48,843 nt of DNA from Nitrososphaerota archaeon (GTDB taxonomy: Archaea > Thermoproteota > Nitrososphaeria > Nitrososphaerales > UBA183), in contig JAFLZI010000003.1 of the NCBI GenBank assembly GCA_029785625.1, positions 1-48,843 of the forward strand, written 5' to 3'. The position numbers and the translations under genes were made by a program. Every line of letters starts with the position of its first letter. Position 1 is the first letter of the stretch. The notes below the pieces were generated by a model. That model did not search any database. It was not told where the DNA came from and saw only the letters and a list, made by a program, of their open reading frames with translations. Positions 8,341-16,916 of this stretch are shown in pieces.

Positions 8341-9546
8341 ATGCCTGGAAAGGACGAACCCTTCGCGGAGGCGGCCGAGAGGTTCCGAAGGCTGCTCCAA
8401 GAGCAGGCCGAGAGGGCGAAGAGTATAGGCGGGCCGGTCGAGTGGCTGGACTACACCAAGCTCGACAGGCTGGTTATTGGCGTCATAGGCGGGGACGGCA
8501 TAGGTCCGATCATCGCGAAGGAGGCGAAGAGGGCGTTGGAAAGCCTCCTGCGGGACGAGCTGCGGTCCGGGAGGGTGGAGATCAGAGAGATAGGCGGGTT
8601 GACCATAGAAAACAGGATCAGCCAGATGAAGCCGCTGCCGGATGAGGTCCTAGCCGAGATAAGGAAATGCCACGTGCTGCTCAAGGGCCCGACGACGACC
8701 CCGGAGGAGGGGAGCGGGATGCCGAACATCGAGAGCGCGAACATCGCCATCAGGAAGGCTTTCGACCTTTTCGCCAACGTGAGGCCCGTGAAGATGCCGT
8801 CTCAGGGGATCGACTGGGTCTTCTTCAGAGAGAACACCGAGGGAGAGTACGTCCTCGGGAGCAAGGGATTCATGGCGACCCCCGACCTCGCGGTCGACTT
8901 CAAGGTGATCACCCGCCCTGGCTCGGAGAGGATAATCAGGCTCGCCTTCGAGCACGCGAAGAAGACAGGGAGGAAGCGGGTGACGGTGGTGACGAAGGCC
9001 AACGTGATCAAGACAACCGACGGCCTCTTCCTGGAGGCGGCGAAGAAGGTCGCCGGAGGGTTCCCTGAGATCAAGTGGGACGGCTGGTACGTCGACGTCT
9101 TCACCGCCAAGCTCATAGACGAGAAGAGGAGGCGCGGCTTCGAGGTGGTTGTCCTCCCGAACCTCTACGGGGACATCGTCACAGACGAGGCGGCGGAGCT
9201 GCAAGGGGGGGTCGGCACCGCAGGGAGCGCCAACATCGGGGCGAGATTCGCGATGTTCGAGGCGATCCACGGCTCGGCGCCGAGGATGATCACCGAGGGG
9301 AGGGGAGAGTTCGCGGACCCGCTCAGCCTGATGAGGGCCGCGGTGATGCTCCTCGAGCACGTCGGCCTGCTGGAGAAGAGCAGGAAGCTCGCGAAGGCCC
9401 TGGACCTCTGCGCGCTGTACGAGCAGAAGGCGAAGATCACGGGGAGGGCCGACGGGGCGACAGCCGTCCAGTTCGGCGACTGCGTGGTCGCTGCCCTCTC
9501 TGACCCGCGCCTGGACGAGAAGTGGCTGTCGTATCAGGCGGGCTGA
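8341..9546 (+). CDS. icd: Isocitrate dehydrogenase (isocitrate/isopropylmalate dehydrogenase family)
   Basis: A 401-residue decarboxylating dehydrogenase. The substrate-binding stretch ESANIAIRKAFDLFANVRP has the S-x-N-x-x-x-R pattern of isocitrate dehydrogenase rather than the isopropylmalate pattern. The NLYGDIVTDEAAELQGG and EAIHGSAP motifs supply metal and cofactor contacts. After HGSAP the residues are Arg-Met, where bacterial NADP enzymes have Lys-Tyr and NAD enzymes Asp-Ile, so NADP use is slightly favoured. The open frame also has an ATG at 8314, but that ATG overlaps a TATA-like ctttaat (8309-8315) centred 29 bases before ATG 8341, so 8341 is the better start. It feeds 2-oxoglutarate and reducing power in the TCA cycle. 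Confidence 0.9.
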   Translation: MPGKDEPFAEAAERFRRLLQEQAERAKSIGGPVEWLDYTKLDRLVIGVIGGDGIGPIIAKEAKRALESLLRDELRSGRVEIREIGGLTIENRISQMKPLPDEVLAEIRKCHVLLKGPTTTPEEGSGMPNIESANIAIRKAFDLFANVRPVKMPSQGIDWVFFRENTEGEYVLGSKGFMATPDLAVDFKVITRPGSERIIRLAFEHAKKTGRKRVTVVTKANVIKTTDGLFLEAAKKVAGGFPEIKWDGWYVDVFTAKLIDEKRRRGFEVVVLPNLYGDIVTDEAAELQGGVGTAGSANIGARFAMFEAIHGSAPRMITEGRGEFADPLSLMRAAVMLLEHVGLLEKSRKLAKALDLCALYEQKAKITGRADGATAVQFGDCVVAALSDPRLDEKWLSYQAG

Positions 9547-9554
9547 AGCCACCC

Positions 9555-9833
9555 TCAGCCGCGGATGCGGAAGTCGCGGTGGTTCCTGGAGGAGGCAACT
9601 TCGACGACGACCCGGTCCACCCTGGCCCGGGGTGGGCCGACCCTCGCCCAGTCTACCACCCTCTGCACCTTCCGCTCGTCCCCCTCCAGGAAGGCCTCCA
9701 CTGAGCCGTCGGGGAGGTTGCGGACCCAGCCGCGGACCCCGGCGTCCGACGCCAGCCTGGCCATGCTCACCCTGAAGGAGACCCCGTGGACGAGGCCAGT
9801 TATCCTGACATGGACAGCCTTCGCCATGGGCAT
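9555..9833 (-). CDS. acyP: Acylphosphatase
   Basis: A 92-residue protein with the family signature GLVHGVSFR (phosphate-binding loop and catalytic Arg) followed by GWVRNLPDGSVEAFLEG, which contains the catalytic Asn. Acylphosphatases hydrolyse carboxyl-phosphate bonds such as 1,3-bisphosphoglycerate. ATG at 9833, or at 9827 two codons later, gives the normal length; the longer open frame to 10004 lies inside the MarC gene. It begins 2 bases after the MarC stop, so the pair is probably one transcript. Confidence 0.92.
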   Translation of the reverse strand: MPMAKAVHVRITGLVHGVSFRVSMARLASDAGVRGWVRNLPDGSVEAFLEGDERKVQRVVDWARVGPPRARVDRVVVEVASSRNHRDFRIRG

Positions 9834-9835
9834 CA

Positions 9836-10453
9836 CTACAGCAGGGGGAACAGGCCCTTCAGGCCCTCCGCCACGAATGCGACCGCGAGGGCGGCTATCA
9901 GCAGCGCCGTTATCCTGGAGAGGGCGATGGTCCCGTTCTGCCCCATGTACTTCCTTACCCACTCGGAGCTCGAGAGGACGAAGTAGGCCACCGCGGCGTT
10001 GCACCCCACGACGAGGAGGGCCAGGAGCGGGCTGTATGGAGGGGCGGATATGATGATCACGGTCGAGATGGCCCCCGGCCCGGCCAGGAGCGGGGTGGCC
10101 AGAGGGAATGCGGCGATGTCAGACGGCTGGAGCCCCCGGGACCTGTCCTCATCCCCCCTCAGATGGTCGACTGCCACTATGAACAGTATGATCCCCCCTG
10201 CGACGCGGAAGTCGTTGATGTTTATGCCGAATATGTCGAAGATGAACCACCCGAAGAGGGCGAACAGGACGAGGATCGCCGTCGAGATCACGATCGCGTG
10301 CTTCACGATCCTCTTCCTGGACCCCGCGACCCCCTCGGTGAGCCCGATGAAGATCGGAACGGTCCCCACGGAGTCGACCACGGCGAAGAGGAGGACGAAG
10401 GCCTCCACGAAGAGCGCGATGTCGAAGGCGAAGAATGACGCGAGGTCCGGCAT
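9836..10453 (-). CDS. MarC-family integral membrane protein
   Basis: A 205-residue protein with six likely membrane helices. MarC/UPF0056 hallmarks include the N-terminal FVLLFAVVDSVGTVPIFIGLT segment, the central AGGIILFIVAVDHL and the PLATPLLAGPGAISTVI motif. The family function is not established. ATG at 10453 is preferred to TTG at 10477, because the TATA-like attatttatcc on the minus strand lies at 10480-10490, about 31 bases upstream of the ATG. Its promoter region is shared divergently with the MIP18-type gene at 10515. The downstream acylphosphatase follows after 2 bases. Confidence 0.88.
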   Translation of the reverse strand: MPDLASFFAFDIALFVEAFVLLFAVVDSVGTVPIFIGLTEGVAGSRKRIVKHAIVISTAILVLFALFGWFIFDIFGININDFRVAGGIILFIVAVDHLRGDEDRSRGLQPSDIAAFPLATPLLAGPGAISTVIIISAPPYSPLLALLVVGCNAAVAYFVLSSSEWVRKYMGQNGTIALSRITALLIAALAVAFVAEGLKGLFPLL

Positions 10454-10480
10454 CGCTTCACAGGCCCCGGCGTCCAAACG

Positions 10481-10491
10481 GATAAATAATC
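10481..10491. promoter_or_regulatory. Shared A/T box between MarC and MIP18-type genes
   Basis: The A/T-rich gataaataatc is centred 29 bases before the TTG at 10515 and about 31 bases before the MarC ATG at 10453. It can be read as a TATA box in either direction, so the two genes probably share a bidirectional promoter and the rightward message is leaderless. Confidence 0.5.
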
Positions 10492-10514
10492 AGGTGAGCA
10501 CATTCTAGGATGAT

Positions 10515-10826
10515 TTGGCCCAGGTGGATCAGTCTGCCGTCGACGCCGCGATGGCAAAGATCATGGACCCCGAGCTGGGGAGGCCAATCACGGACCTCAA
10601 GCTCATCGACAAGATGACCGTCAGCGGGGGGTCAGTGGAGCTGGAGTTCCACCTCACGGCACCGTTCTGCCCTCCCATGTTCGCCCTGAAGATCGCAAGC
10701 GACATCAAGCTAGGGCTACTGTCAGTCCCCGGCGTCACCGAGGCCAGGGTCACCCTGCGGGGGCACTACCTCGCGGACGCGGTCAACAAGCAGGTGAACA
10801 AGGCCGCCCCGCCCCCGGCGCAGTAG
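10515..10826 (+). CDS. MIP18/SufT-type (DUF59) iron-sulfur assembly-related protein
   Basis: A 103-residue protein with the DUF59 pattern: MDPELGRPITDLKLI near residue 17, a central VELEFHLTAPFCPPM with the conserved Cys, and a C-terminal PGVTEARVTL. Members include SufT and the cytosolic iron-sulfur factor MIP18, which assist maturation or transfer of iron-sulfur clusters; some sit in other pathways. No suf or nif-like gene is adjacent. The start is TTG at 10515, supported by the TATA-like box 29 bases upstream; an out-of-frame ATG at 10510 is not used. Confidence 0.88.
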   Translation: MAQVDQSAVDAAMAKIMDPELGRPITDLKLIDKMTVSGGSVELEFHLTAPFCPPMFALKIASDIKLGLLSVPGVTEARVTLRGHYLADAVNKQVNKAAPPPAQ

Positions 10827-10881
10827 GCGCGGCGCAGGCGCTCCGAATAGCGTATAGAGAGCGAACGCCAGGCATAGAGAC

Positions 10882-11871
10882 GTGCCTGCACGGAAGGCGA
10901 TAGAGATGGGGAGGGGGACCATACTGGTGTCGCTCCCCAAGGACTGGGTCAGGAAGAACGGGATCAGGAAGGGCGCCGACCTTTCGGTGGAGGAGCTCTC
11001 CCCCGGGAAGCTGATGGTCAGACCATACGATGGGGGGGAAGAGGAGCAGAAGCAGGTGGTCATCGAGCACTCTGGAGAGGACTTCGCCAGGGTGGTCAAC
11101 GACGTCACGGGGGCGTATCTCCTGGGCTACGACCTGATCAAAGTCGCGGGGGCGAAGGTGATCACCCGGGAGGAGAGGCAGGACATCAAGGACGCCCTGA
11201 AGAGGCTCGTCGGACTCGAGATCCTCGACGAGGACTCCAAGCGGATCACGTTGCAGTTCCTCCTCGAGCCGACGGCCATCACCCCGGAGAAGATCGTCAG
11301 GAGGATGTCGGGGCTCTTGGACGGGATGCTCAAGGACACAGCCGACGCCCTGTCGAAGGGGGATCCGAGGCTCCTCTCCCTGGTGAGCGAGCGGGACGAT
11401 GAGGTGGACAGGCTCTACTTCCTCCTGGTCAGGGCGACGAGGGCGGCCGTGGTCAGGGCCGAGGTCGCGGAAAGGTACGGCCTTTCGCCGGTCGACCTCC
11501 TCGACTACAGGGTCCTGGCGACATTCCTCGAGAGCGCAGGGGACGCTGTCAGCGAGCTCTCGGAGAAGCTCCACGCGGTGAGGGTCCCGAGGCAGCTCGC
11601 CAGGGAGTACTCGAAGTGCGTGGCCATGCTGAAGGCGATGAACGAGCTGGCCACCCAGGGGTTCCTGTCCCGGCGGGCCGGGAAGACTAGGACGGTCAAC
11701 AGCCAGATGGACGCCATGGCCCGCGAGATCACGTCGAACCTCGCGGCGATATCGAAGTCGGCCCCAGGGGACAGCGCCAGCGCGGCGGAGATCCTGGCGT
11801 CGCTCGAGAGGGTGAGCAAGCTGCTGGTCGACGTCTCAGACCTGGCTGTGATCACCCAGCAGGTCTCCTAG
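10882..11871 (+). CDS. Phosphate-uptake-type regulator: AbrB-like DNA-binding domain plus PhoU domains
   Basis: A 329-residue protein. The N-terminal 45 residues form a swapped-hairpin AbrB/SpoVT DNA-binding domain (GRGTILVSLPKDWVRKNGIRKGADLSVEEL). The rest is helical with two PhoU-like repeats (RMSGLLDGMLKDTADAL and a second copy after about residue 190) carrying acidic residues that can bind metal. Archaeal proteins of this build are annotated as phosphate uptake regulators, controlling Pst transport genes. No pst gene lies nearby, so the target is unknown. GTG at 10882 has a tagcgtatag element about 27 bases upstream. Confidence 0.88.
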   Translation: MPARKAIEMGRGTILVSLPKDWVRKNGIRKGADLSVEELSPGKLMVRPYDGGEEEQKQVVIEHSGEDFARVVNDVTGAYLLGYDLIKVAGAKVITREERQDIKDALKRLVGLEILDEDSKRITLQFLLEPTAITPEKIVRRMSGLLDGMLKDTADALSKGDPRLLSLVSERDDEVDRLYFLLVRATRAAVVRAEVAERYGLSPVDLLDYRVLATFLESAGDAVSELSEKLHAVRVPRQLAREYSKCVAMLKAMNELATQGFLSRRAGKTRTVNSQMDAMAREITSNLAAISKSAPGDSASAAEILASLERVSKLLVDVSDLAVITQQVS

Positions 11872-11919
11872 GAGATGCGCCGCATAACGCTTAATTAACG
11901 TGGGCCGTCCCTCGCCGAC

Positions 11920-13560
11920 TTGCCGAAGTATCTTTTCGTCACCGGCGGGGTGATGTCGGGGCTCGGGAAGGGTATCATCACATCTTCAGTGGCGAAACTC
12001 CTCCAGCTTTCAGGGGCCAGGGTGACCTGCCTGAAGATAGACCCTTACCTCAACTTCGACGCCGGGACCATGAACCCGTACACCCACGGCGAGGTGTTCG
12101 TCACAGACGACGGGGGCGAGACCGACATGGACATCGGCAACTACGAGCGTTTCCTGAACATGGACATGTCGAAGTCCAACAACATAACGACCGGTCAGAT
12201 CTACAAGAAGGTCATCGACGACGAGCGGAAAGGCCTGTTCCTGGGGAAGTCCGTGCAGATCATCCCGCACGTCACCGACGAGATCAAGAGGAGGATAAGG
12301 GACCTGGCGGAGAGGGAGAAGGTCGACGTCCTGGTGGTGGAGTGCGGGGGGACCGTGGGGGACATAGAGAGCCTCCCGTTCCTGGAGGCGTTCAGGCAGA
12401 TGAGGATGGAAGACGGGCCCTCGAAGACCCTCTTCCTCCACGTCAGCCTAGCGCCTGAGCTGTCGGTCGTGGGGGAGATGAAGACGAAGCCGACCCAGCA
12501 CAGCGTCCAGGAGATGAGGAGGATAGGGATTCAGCCCGACGTCATGGTGATACGCGGTTCTCGGCCGCTCCCTGCAGACGCCAAGGAGAAGATAGCCCTC
12601 TTCACCAGCGTCCCGACGGAGAGCGTGGTCTCCGACCCCGACGTGGAGTCTATCTACCTTGTCCCCCGGCTGCTCGAGAAGGAAGGCGCCCTCCCCCCGG
12701 TCAGGAGGCAGCTCGGGCTGAAGGCCAAGGGCTCGATGCGCGCCTGGAACGACGTCGCCGACAGGTTCGTCGGCCATGAGTCGGCCGTCAGGATCGCCAT
12801 GGTAGGGAAGTACGCCAACCTGGCAGACAGCTACGTCAGCGTGAACCAGGCGCTCGCCCACGCGGGGGCGGTGAACGGCGCGGAGGTCAGGATCTCGTGG
12901 ATAGAGTCGGAGGAGATAGAGAAGGACGAGTCGAAGCTTCGCCAGATAGACGCCTATGACGGGGTCGTCCTCCCCCAGGGCTTCGGCGGGAGGGGCGTAG
13001 AGGGAAAGATCGCCGCGGCGAACAGGGCCAGGGTGGCGAAGGTCCCGTTCCTGGGGCTGTGCTATGGGTTCCAGCTGGCCAGCGTGTCCTTCGCCCGGCA
13101 CGTCCTGGGGCTGAAGGGGGCGAACAGCACCGAGGTCGACCCGAAGACGCCGCACCCCGTGATCGACCTCCTCCCCGAGCAGCGCGGGGTGTCCGACCTG
13201 GGCGGGACCATGAGGCTCGGGGGCCACGACGTGTTCATCGAAAGGCCGAGCAGGGCGTTTGACATCTACAAGGCGGAGAAGGTGAGGGAGAGGCACAGGC
13301 ACAGGTACGAGCTCAACCAGACCTACCTCAAGAGGTTCGAAGAGAAGGGGATGAGGTTCACCGCCTTCAGCGACAGCAGGAGGAGGGCTGAGATCATGGA
13401 GCTCGAAGGGCACCCGTTCTACATGGGGACCCAGTACCACCCCGAATACGTCAGCAGGCCCGAGAGGCCCGAGCCCGTCTACGTCGCCTTCGTCGAGGCC
13501 TGCGCCAAGAGGGCCCGAGAGTCGAAGGCGCCCGAGAGGCGCCGACGGCTAGCCCGCTGA
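11920..13560 (+). CDS. pyrG: CTP synthase (glutamine-hydrolysing)
   Basis: A 546-residue enzyme with the synthetase domain first ([23 protein letters not shown], the ATP/UTP site) and a class-I glutaminase domain from about residue 290. The nucleophile is Cys381 in GLCYGFQ, and the His-Glu pair is in QYHPEY. It makes CTP from UTP, ATP and glutamine, the last step of pyrimidine nucleotide synthesis. The TTG at 11920 encodes the family N-terminus PKYLFVTGG, and gcttaattaacg at 11889-11900 is centred 25 bases upstream, giving a leaderless message. Its last 12 bases overlap the 3' end of the convergent ThiR-like gene. Confidence 0.97.
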   Translation: MPKYLFVTGGVMSGLGKGIITSSVAKLLQLSGARVTCLKIDPYLNFDAGTMNPYTHGEVFVTDDGGETDMDIGNYERFLNMDMSKSNNITTGQIYKKVIDDERKGLFLGKSVQIIPHVTDEIKRRIRDLAEREKVDVLVVECGGTVGDIESLPFLEAFRQMRMEDGPSKTLFLHVSLAPELSVVGEMKTKPTQHSVQEMRRIGIQPDVMVIRGSRPLPADAKEKIALFTSVPTESVVSDPDVESIYLVPRLLEKEGALPPVRRQLGLKAKGSMRAWNDVADRFVGHESAVRIAMVGKYANLADSYVSVNQALAHAGAVNGAEVRISWIESEEIEKDESKLRQIDAYDGVVLPQGFGGRGVEGKIAAANRARVAKVPFLGLCYGFQLASVSFARHVLGLKGANSTEVDPKTPHPVIDLLPEQRGVSDLGGTMRLGGHDVFIERPSRAFDIYKAEKVRERHRHRYELNQTYLKRFEEKGMRFTAFSDSRRRAEIMELEGHPFYMGTQYHPEYVSRPERPEPVYVAFVEACAKRARESKAPERRRRLAR

Positions 13561-14463
13561 GCGGGCCGCGGCCAGCTTCACAGCCAGCGCGGCGACCTCC
13601 TGCGCCCCGGCGGCGAAGAGATACAGGTTGGGCTCTATGCCGCTCCCCCCCTCGTCCACCACGGCGTCGAACCGCCCCGGCGAAGACTCCAGCCTCCTCC
13701 GCAGAGCGTCCACCGTGGAGTCATCGGACGCCGGGCGGGGGCGCGCGCCGACGGAGAGGACGCGCAGGCCCATCTTCTTCAGCTCCGCCGCGATCTTGCC
13801 GTCGTACCTCAGGTTGATGCATGCCCTGAACTCCGGGCGGACCTCCCTGGCGAGGAGCAGGACCCTGGCCATGTGAACCGAGGCCCCGGCCTCGGGCGTG
13901 AGCATCGCCTTCGCCCTCCCCCGGACCTTGACGATCCTTCCGGGGATCGCCACGACGTCGGAGGGGCTGGCCGCGTCCCCGGCCGCGCAGGCGATGTTGA
14001 CAGAGACCTGGGGCATCACGCTGACGAAGCTGGGGGAGGCTTCCAGCAGACGGACGGCTTCGGAGACATCGGACACAGCCTGCGCCTTGGCGCCTGCCTG
14101 GCCGCCGTAGGCCCTGATGCAGACGTCGCAGTCGGCGAGGGAGGGGTACAGCGCCCTGTGGGCGCCGCAGGCCGCGCCGCCCCCGAGGATGCCGGTCCAG
14201 ACCGCGCTGAGGGCTCCGACCCCTTCTTTCGCCCCCCTGGAGACGGCTGAAGCGAGCCGGGCCGAGTAGAGGTCCGCGTCGGCCCTGGAGACGGAGAGCC
14301 GGGAGAGTGCGGAGTAGGCCTTGGCGGGGGCCGACGAGAGATACACGCTGACCGAGGCCTGGGTCGTGCCCAGGAGCTGGGCGATCCTGCTCTGAGAGAG
14401 CCCCTGAGAGCGCAGCCGGAGCGCGACCAGCTGCCGCATCGCCGGGAGGAAGAGGTCGGACAT
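13549..14463 (-). CDS. thiR: ThiR-like transcription regulator: helix-turn-helix plus ThiN domain
   Basis: A 304-residue protein. Residues about 10-44 form an XRE-type helix-turn-helix (GLSQSRIAQLLGTTQASVSVYL). A cysteine cluster follows around residues 87-105 (ACGAH and CDVCIR). The C-terminal half is a ThiN-like domain, ending in FDAVVDEGGSGIEPNLYLF. Archaeal ThiR regulators combine these domains and repress thiamine genes using thiamine phosphates as ligand; this assignment rests on architecture. The open frame reaches GTG at 14496, but ATG at 14463 is preferred: the minus-strand box gcttata (14487-14493) is 27 bases upstream of it. It is divergent from an ECF S-component, the probable target. 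Confidence 0.75.
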   Translation of the reverse strand: MSDLFLPAMRQLVALRLRSQGLSQSRIAQLLGTTQASVSVYLSSAPAKAYSALSRLSVSRADADLYSARLASAVSRGAKEGVGALSAVWTGILGGGAACGAHRALYPSLADCDVCIRAYGGQAGAKAQAVSDVSEAVRLLEASPSFVSVMPQVSVNIACAAGDAASPSDVVAIPGRIVKVRGRAKAMLTPEAGASVHMARVLLLAREVRPEFRACINLRYDGKIAAELKKMGLRVLSVGARPRPASDDSTVDALRRRLESSPGRFDAVVDEGGSGIEPNLYLFAAGAQEVAALAVKLAAARSAG

Positions 14464-14486
14464 CAGCTCGTCGGGGGGCTGCAAGG

Positions 14487-14513
14487 TATAAGCCACTTAT
14501 TAGGCAGCTTATA
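14487..14513. promoter_or_regulatory. Divergent promoter with inverted TATAAGC arms (candidate ThiR operator)
   Basis: TATAAGC (14487-14493) and its exact inverse GCTTATA (14507-14513) are separated by 13 bases. Each arm sits 25-28 bases from one start codon: 14463 for the ThiR-like gene and 14538 for the ECF S-component. The arms can therefore be the two TATA boxes of a face-to-face promoter, and their symmetry could also let one dimeric repressor cover both. Role as a ThiR operator is inference. Confidence 0.55.
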
Positions 14514-14537
14514 AACAGGCACCCGGGCGGTGCCAGT

Positions 14538-15146
14538 GTGGAAGGGACAGCTCCGAAGCGCGGCGGGGGCCCAGGGGTCCGGGCGAGCATCAAGCTGTCC
14601 GTGGTGATAGTGTTCTCCGCGCTCATAACGGCCAGCGTGATGTTCTCGATCCCGCTGCCGCCCCCCGTCTACGAGATCACCTGGTCCCCGGCGATCATAA
14701 TGGCGCTGAGCGTCCTGATCGACGTCCCCACGGCTGCGGCTGCCACTGGGATAGGCGGGTTCATCGGCGAGGCGTACAACGTGGCGTTCAAGGGGGGCGG
14801 GTCCCCCATCTACCCCTTCGGGATGGTCTGGGCCCGGGTCCCGGAGGTCCTCATCATCGCGTGGGCGAGGAACCGCGGGACGAAGACCCTGGTGGCGGCG
14901 ATGGTCGGCGCCACCGTCTTTGAGACCCTGGCCTTCTTCTTCTCCGACTGGTTCTTCTACGCCTACGGGCTCTTCTCCTACGCCGTCCCGGCTGGGCAGA
15001 CGCCGCTGGGGTTGGCCTCGTTCGACTTTGCGACCATGGTGGACCTCGTCTATATCCCGGTCGCCTTCGCGATAATCAGGGCGGGGGCCCCCGCCTTCCG
15101 CAGGCTGGGGTTCACGCAGTACCACGGGTCCGGCCCCAAGAAATGA
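14538..15146 (+). CDS. ECF-transporter S-component-like membrane protein, possible thiamine-precursor uptake
   Basis: A 202-residue protein with about five or six membrane helices after a short cytoplasmic N-terminus. The block IDVPTAAAATGIGGFIGEAYNVAF and the loop PIYPFGMVWARVPEV recall S-components of energy-coupling-factor transporters. Because it is divergent from a ThiR-like regulator and shares a symmetric promoter with it, I infer that the ligand is thiamine or a thiamine precursor. No transporter ATPase or T subunit lies in the window. GTG at 14538 is leaderless with gcttataaa 27 bases upstream. Its TGA overlaps the next gene's ATG (ATGA), indicating translational coupling. Confidence 0.65.
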   Translation: MEGTAPKRGGGPGVRASIKLSVVIVFSALITASVMFSIPLPPPVYEITWSPAIIMALSVLIDVPTAAAATGIGGFIGEAYNVAFKGGGSPIYPFGMVWARVPEVLIIAWARNRGTKTLVAAMVGATVFETLAFFFSDWFFYAYGLFSYAVPAGQTPLGLASFDFATMVDLVYIPVAFAIIRAGAPAFRRLGFTQYHGSGPKK

Positions 15147-16186
15147 GCTTCAGCGGGAAGCTCCCGTCGGGCTCGATGGACGTCGTCTACAGGCACCTCG
15201 GGGCGCGTTCGAAGAGGGTCGTCCAGGGCCCGGGGAAGGGGCTCGACAACGCCGTCCTGGGCATAGGCAAGGGGATGGTTTTGATAGTCACGGCCGACCC
15301 GGTCTCGGTCATCCCTGCGGTCGGAGTTCCCCGCTCAGCCTGGATGAGCGCCCACCTGATCGCCTCTGATTTCACTTCCGCCGGGGTCGACCCCGAGTTC
15401 GCGGCGTTCACCTACAACTTTCCTCCGGAGATGAACGCCGGGGACAGGGAGGGGTACATCGCCGCCCTCGGAGACGAGTGCGAGAAGCTGGGGGTCGCGA
15501 TAGCGGCCGGCCACACCGGGAGCTACCCGGGGGCCGGCTACACCGTGATCGGGGGCGGGGTGATGTTCGGGGTTGCGCCCGAGGGCGGCTACGTCACCCC
15601 CGCCATGGCCCGGGCGGGGGATGTCGTCCTGATGACCAAACACGCGGGCATCGAGGCGACGGCTTCGCTGGCGACCTCCTTCCCAGAGTTCTCGGAGGGG
15701 GCGGTGGGGGCAAAGGCGGCGAGGAGGGCGCGGTCTCTGCTTTCGAAGTGCTCTACGGTCGCCGACGCCAGGGTCGCCCGGGGGGCCGGGCTCAGGAAGG
15801 CCGTAACGTCCATGCACGATGCGACCGAGGGCGGAGTGCTCGGAGCCCTGGACGAGATGTCCGCGGCCTCCGGGAGGGCCTTCTTTGTGGACGCCGAGAG
15901 CATCCCGGTGCCCATGGAGGTGGCAGGAATCTGTTCTGCCTTCGGCGTCGACCCCCTCCGCACCATGGGAGAGGGCGCGCTCCTCATCACCTGCAGGCCA
16001 GGACTGGCGAAGAGGCTCGACGAGGTCCTTCGCGGCTCGGGGGTCGAATCGACCGTCATAGGCCGGGTCGCCCCCGGAAGGGGCCTCTGGGTCAGCAAGG
16101 GGGGCGGGAAGGCGGCGCGGTACAGGGAGGGTCCCGACGCCTACTGGGCTGCCTACGACAGGGCCACCGCCCAGGGGCTCCGCTGA
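15143..16186 (+). CDS. AIR-synthase-related (ThiL/HypE/PurM superfamily) protein
   Basis: A 347-residue protein of the PurM-like ATP-binding superfamily. The N-terminal domain has GLDNAVLGIG, a TADPVS stretch and a following ASDFTSAGVDP segment, matching the metal/ATP residues of ThiL and HypE. The C-terminal domain contains MHDATEGGVLGALDEM, typical of HypE/SelD/PurM proteins. It lacks the C-terminal Cys motif of true HypE, and no hydrogenase gene is nearby. Coupled to an ECF S-component and next to a ThiR-like regulator, it may act in thiamine metabolism, for example as a kinase-like step or in AIR-derived pyrimidine supply. That role is inference. Confidence 0.8.
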   Translation: MSFSGKLPSGSMDVVYRHLGARSKRVVQGPGKGLDNAVLGIGKGMVLIVTADPVSVIPAVGVPRSAWMSAHLIASDFTSAGVDPEFAAFTYNFPPEMNAGDREGYIAALGDECEKLGVAIAAGHTGSYPGAGYTVIGGGVMFGVAPEGGYVTPAMARAGDVVLMTKHAGIEATASLATSFPEFSEGAVGAKAARRARSLLSKCSTVADARVARGAGLRKAVTSMHDATEGGVLGALDEMSAASGRAFFVDAESIPVPMEVAGICSAFGVDPLRTMGEGALLITCRPGLAKRLDEVLRGSGVESTVIGRVAPGRGLWVSKGGGKAARYREGPDAYWAAYDRATAQGLR

Positions 16187-16229
16187 GCCGGGAAAGCTCA
16201 ATTACGGTGCCATCGCGAGGGAGCAACCA

Positions 16230-16916
16230 ATGGACCCGAAGCTCCCTGACCCCGACGCGTTCGCGAAGAGGATACACGACACTCTGGTCGCCCCCGAGGC
16301 AACGGCGTCGGAACTGGCGGCGTTCTGCGCCACGGCGAAGAAGTACAGGTTCGGCGCGGTGGTGGTGCAGGGGTGCTGGGTCAAGGAGGCCAAGGGCCTG
16401 GTCGGGGACGACGTGAAGGTCTCCGCGGGGGTCGGGTTCCCCATGGGAGGGGTGACGGCCAAGTCGAAGGTGGCGGAGATCAGGGAGACGGCAGAGCTCG
16501 GCGCTGACATGTTCGACGTCATGCCCAACATCGGATTCCTCAGGTCCGGGATGGAAGCAGAGTTCAGGGACGAGATAGCCGCCATGGTCGACGGAGCTGG
16601 AGGGAGGCCGGTGAGGGTGATGCTGGAGTTCACGATACTAGACAGGGAGCAGAAGGTGAGGGCGGCGAAGCTGAGCGAGCAGGCCGGGGTCGCAGGGGTG
16701 AAGAACTCCAGCGGCTGGGGGAGGGGCGGCCCCGCAACGGTTGACGACATCAGGCTCCTGCGGGAGTCGGTGAGCCCCCGGGTGCACGTCAAGGCCTCCG
16801 GCGGGATCCGGGACCTCGACAACGCCCTCAGCCTTGTGGACGCCGGAGCGGACTTCCTCGGGACGAGGGCGGGGGTGGCAATCATCGACGAGCTGAGGGA
16901 GCGGCTCGGCCGGTGA
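16230..16916 (+). CDS. deoC: Deoxyribose-phosphate aldolase
   Basis: A 228-residue TIM-barrel aldolase. The Schiff-base lysine lies in GVKNSSGWGRGGPATVDD, the second active-site lysine in VKASGGIRD, and the acidic residue in GADMFDVMPNIG. It cleaves 2-deoxyribose 5-phosphate to glyceraldehyde 3-phosphate and acetaldehyde, ending deoxynucleoside breakdown. The usual N-terminal DHTLL motif reads HDTLV here, a two-residue swap. ATG at 16230 has a tcaatta element centred 29 bases upstream. Its TGA overlaps the GTG of the kinase gene (GTGA), so the two are coupled. Confidence 0.92.
   Translation: MDPKLPDPDAFAKRIHDTLVAPEATASELAAFCATAKKYRFGAVVVQGCWVKEAKGLVGDDVKVSAGVGFPMGGVTAKSKVAEIRETAELGADMFDVMPNIGFLRSGMEAEFRDEIAAMVDGAGGRPVRVMLEFTILDREQKVRAAKLSEQAGVAGVKNSSGWGRGGPATVDDIRLLRESVSPRVHVKASGGIRDLDNALSLVDAGADFLGTRAGVAIIDELRERLGR

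Noticed and set aside
12448..13440. 330-codon minus-strand frame inside pyrG
   Set aside because: It lies wholly opposite the well-conserved CTP synthase and has shadow-type composition (Val/Leu/Pro/His/Arg).
7554..15146. The two ECF S-component-like proteins as a recent duplication
   Set aside because: Beyond hydrophobic helices and glycine loops they share no extended identity, and their neighbours differ.
15143..16186. Call as hydrogenase maturation factor HypE
   Set aside because: The protein lacks the C-terminal Cys motif of HypE, and no hydrogenase or other hyp gene is in the window.
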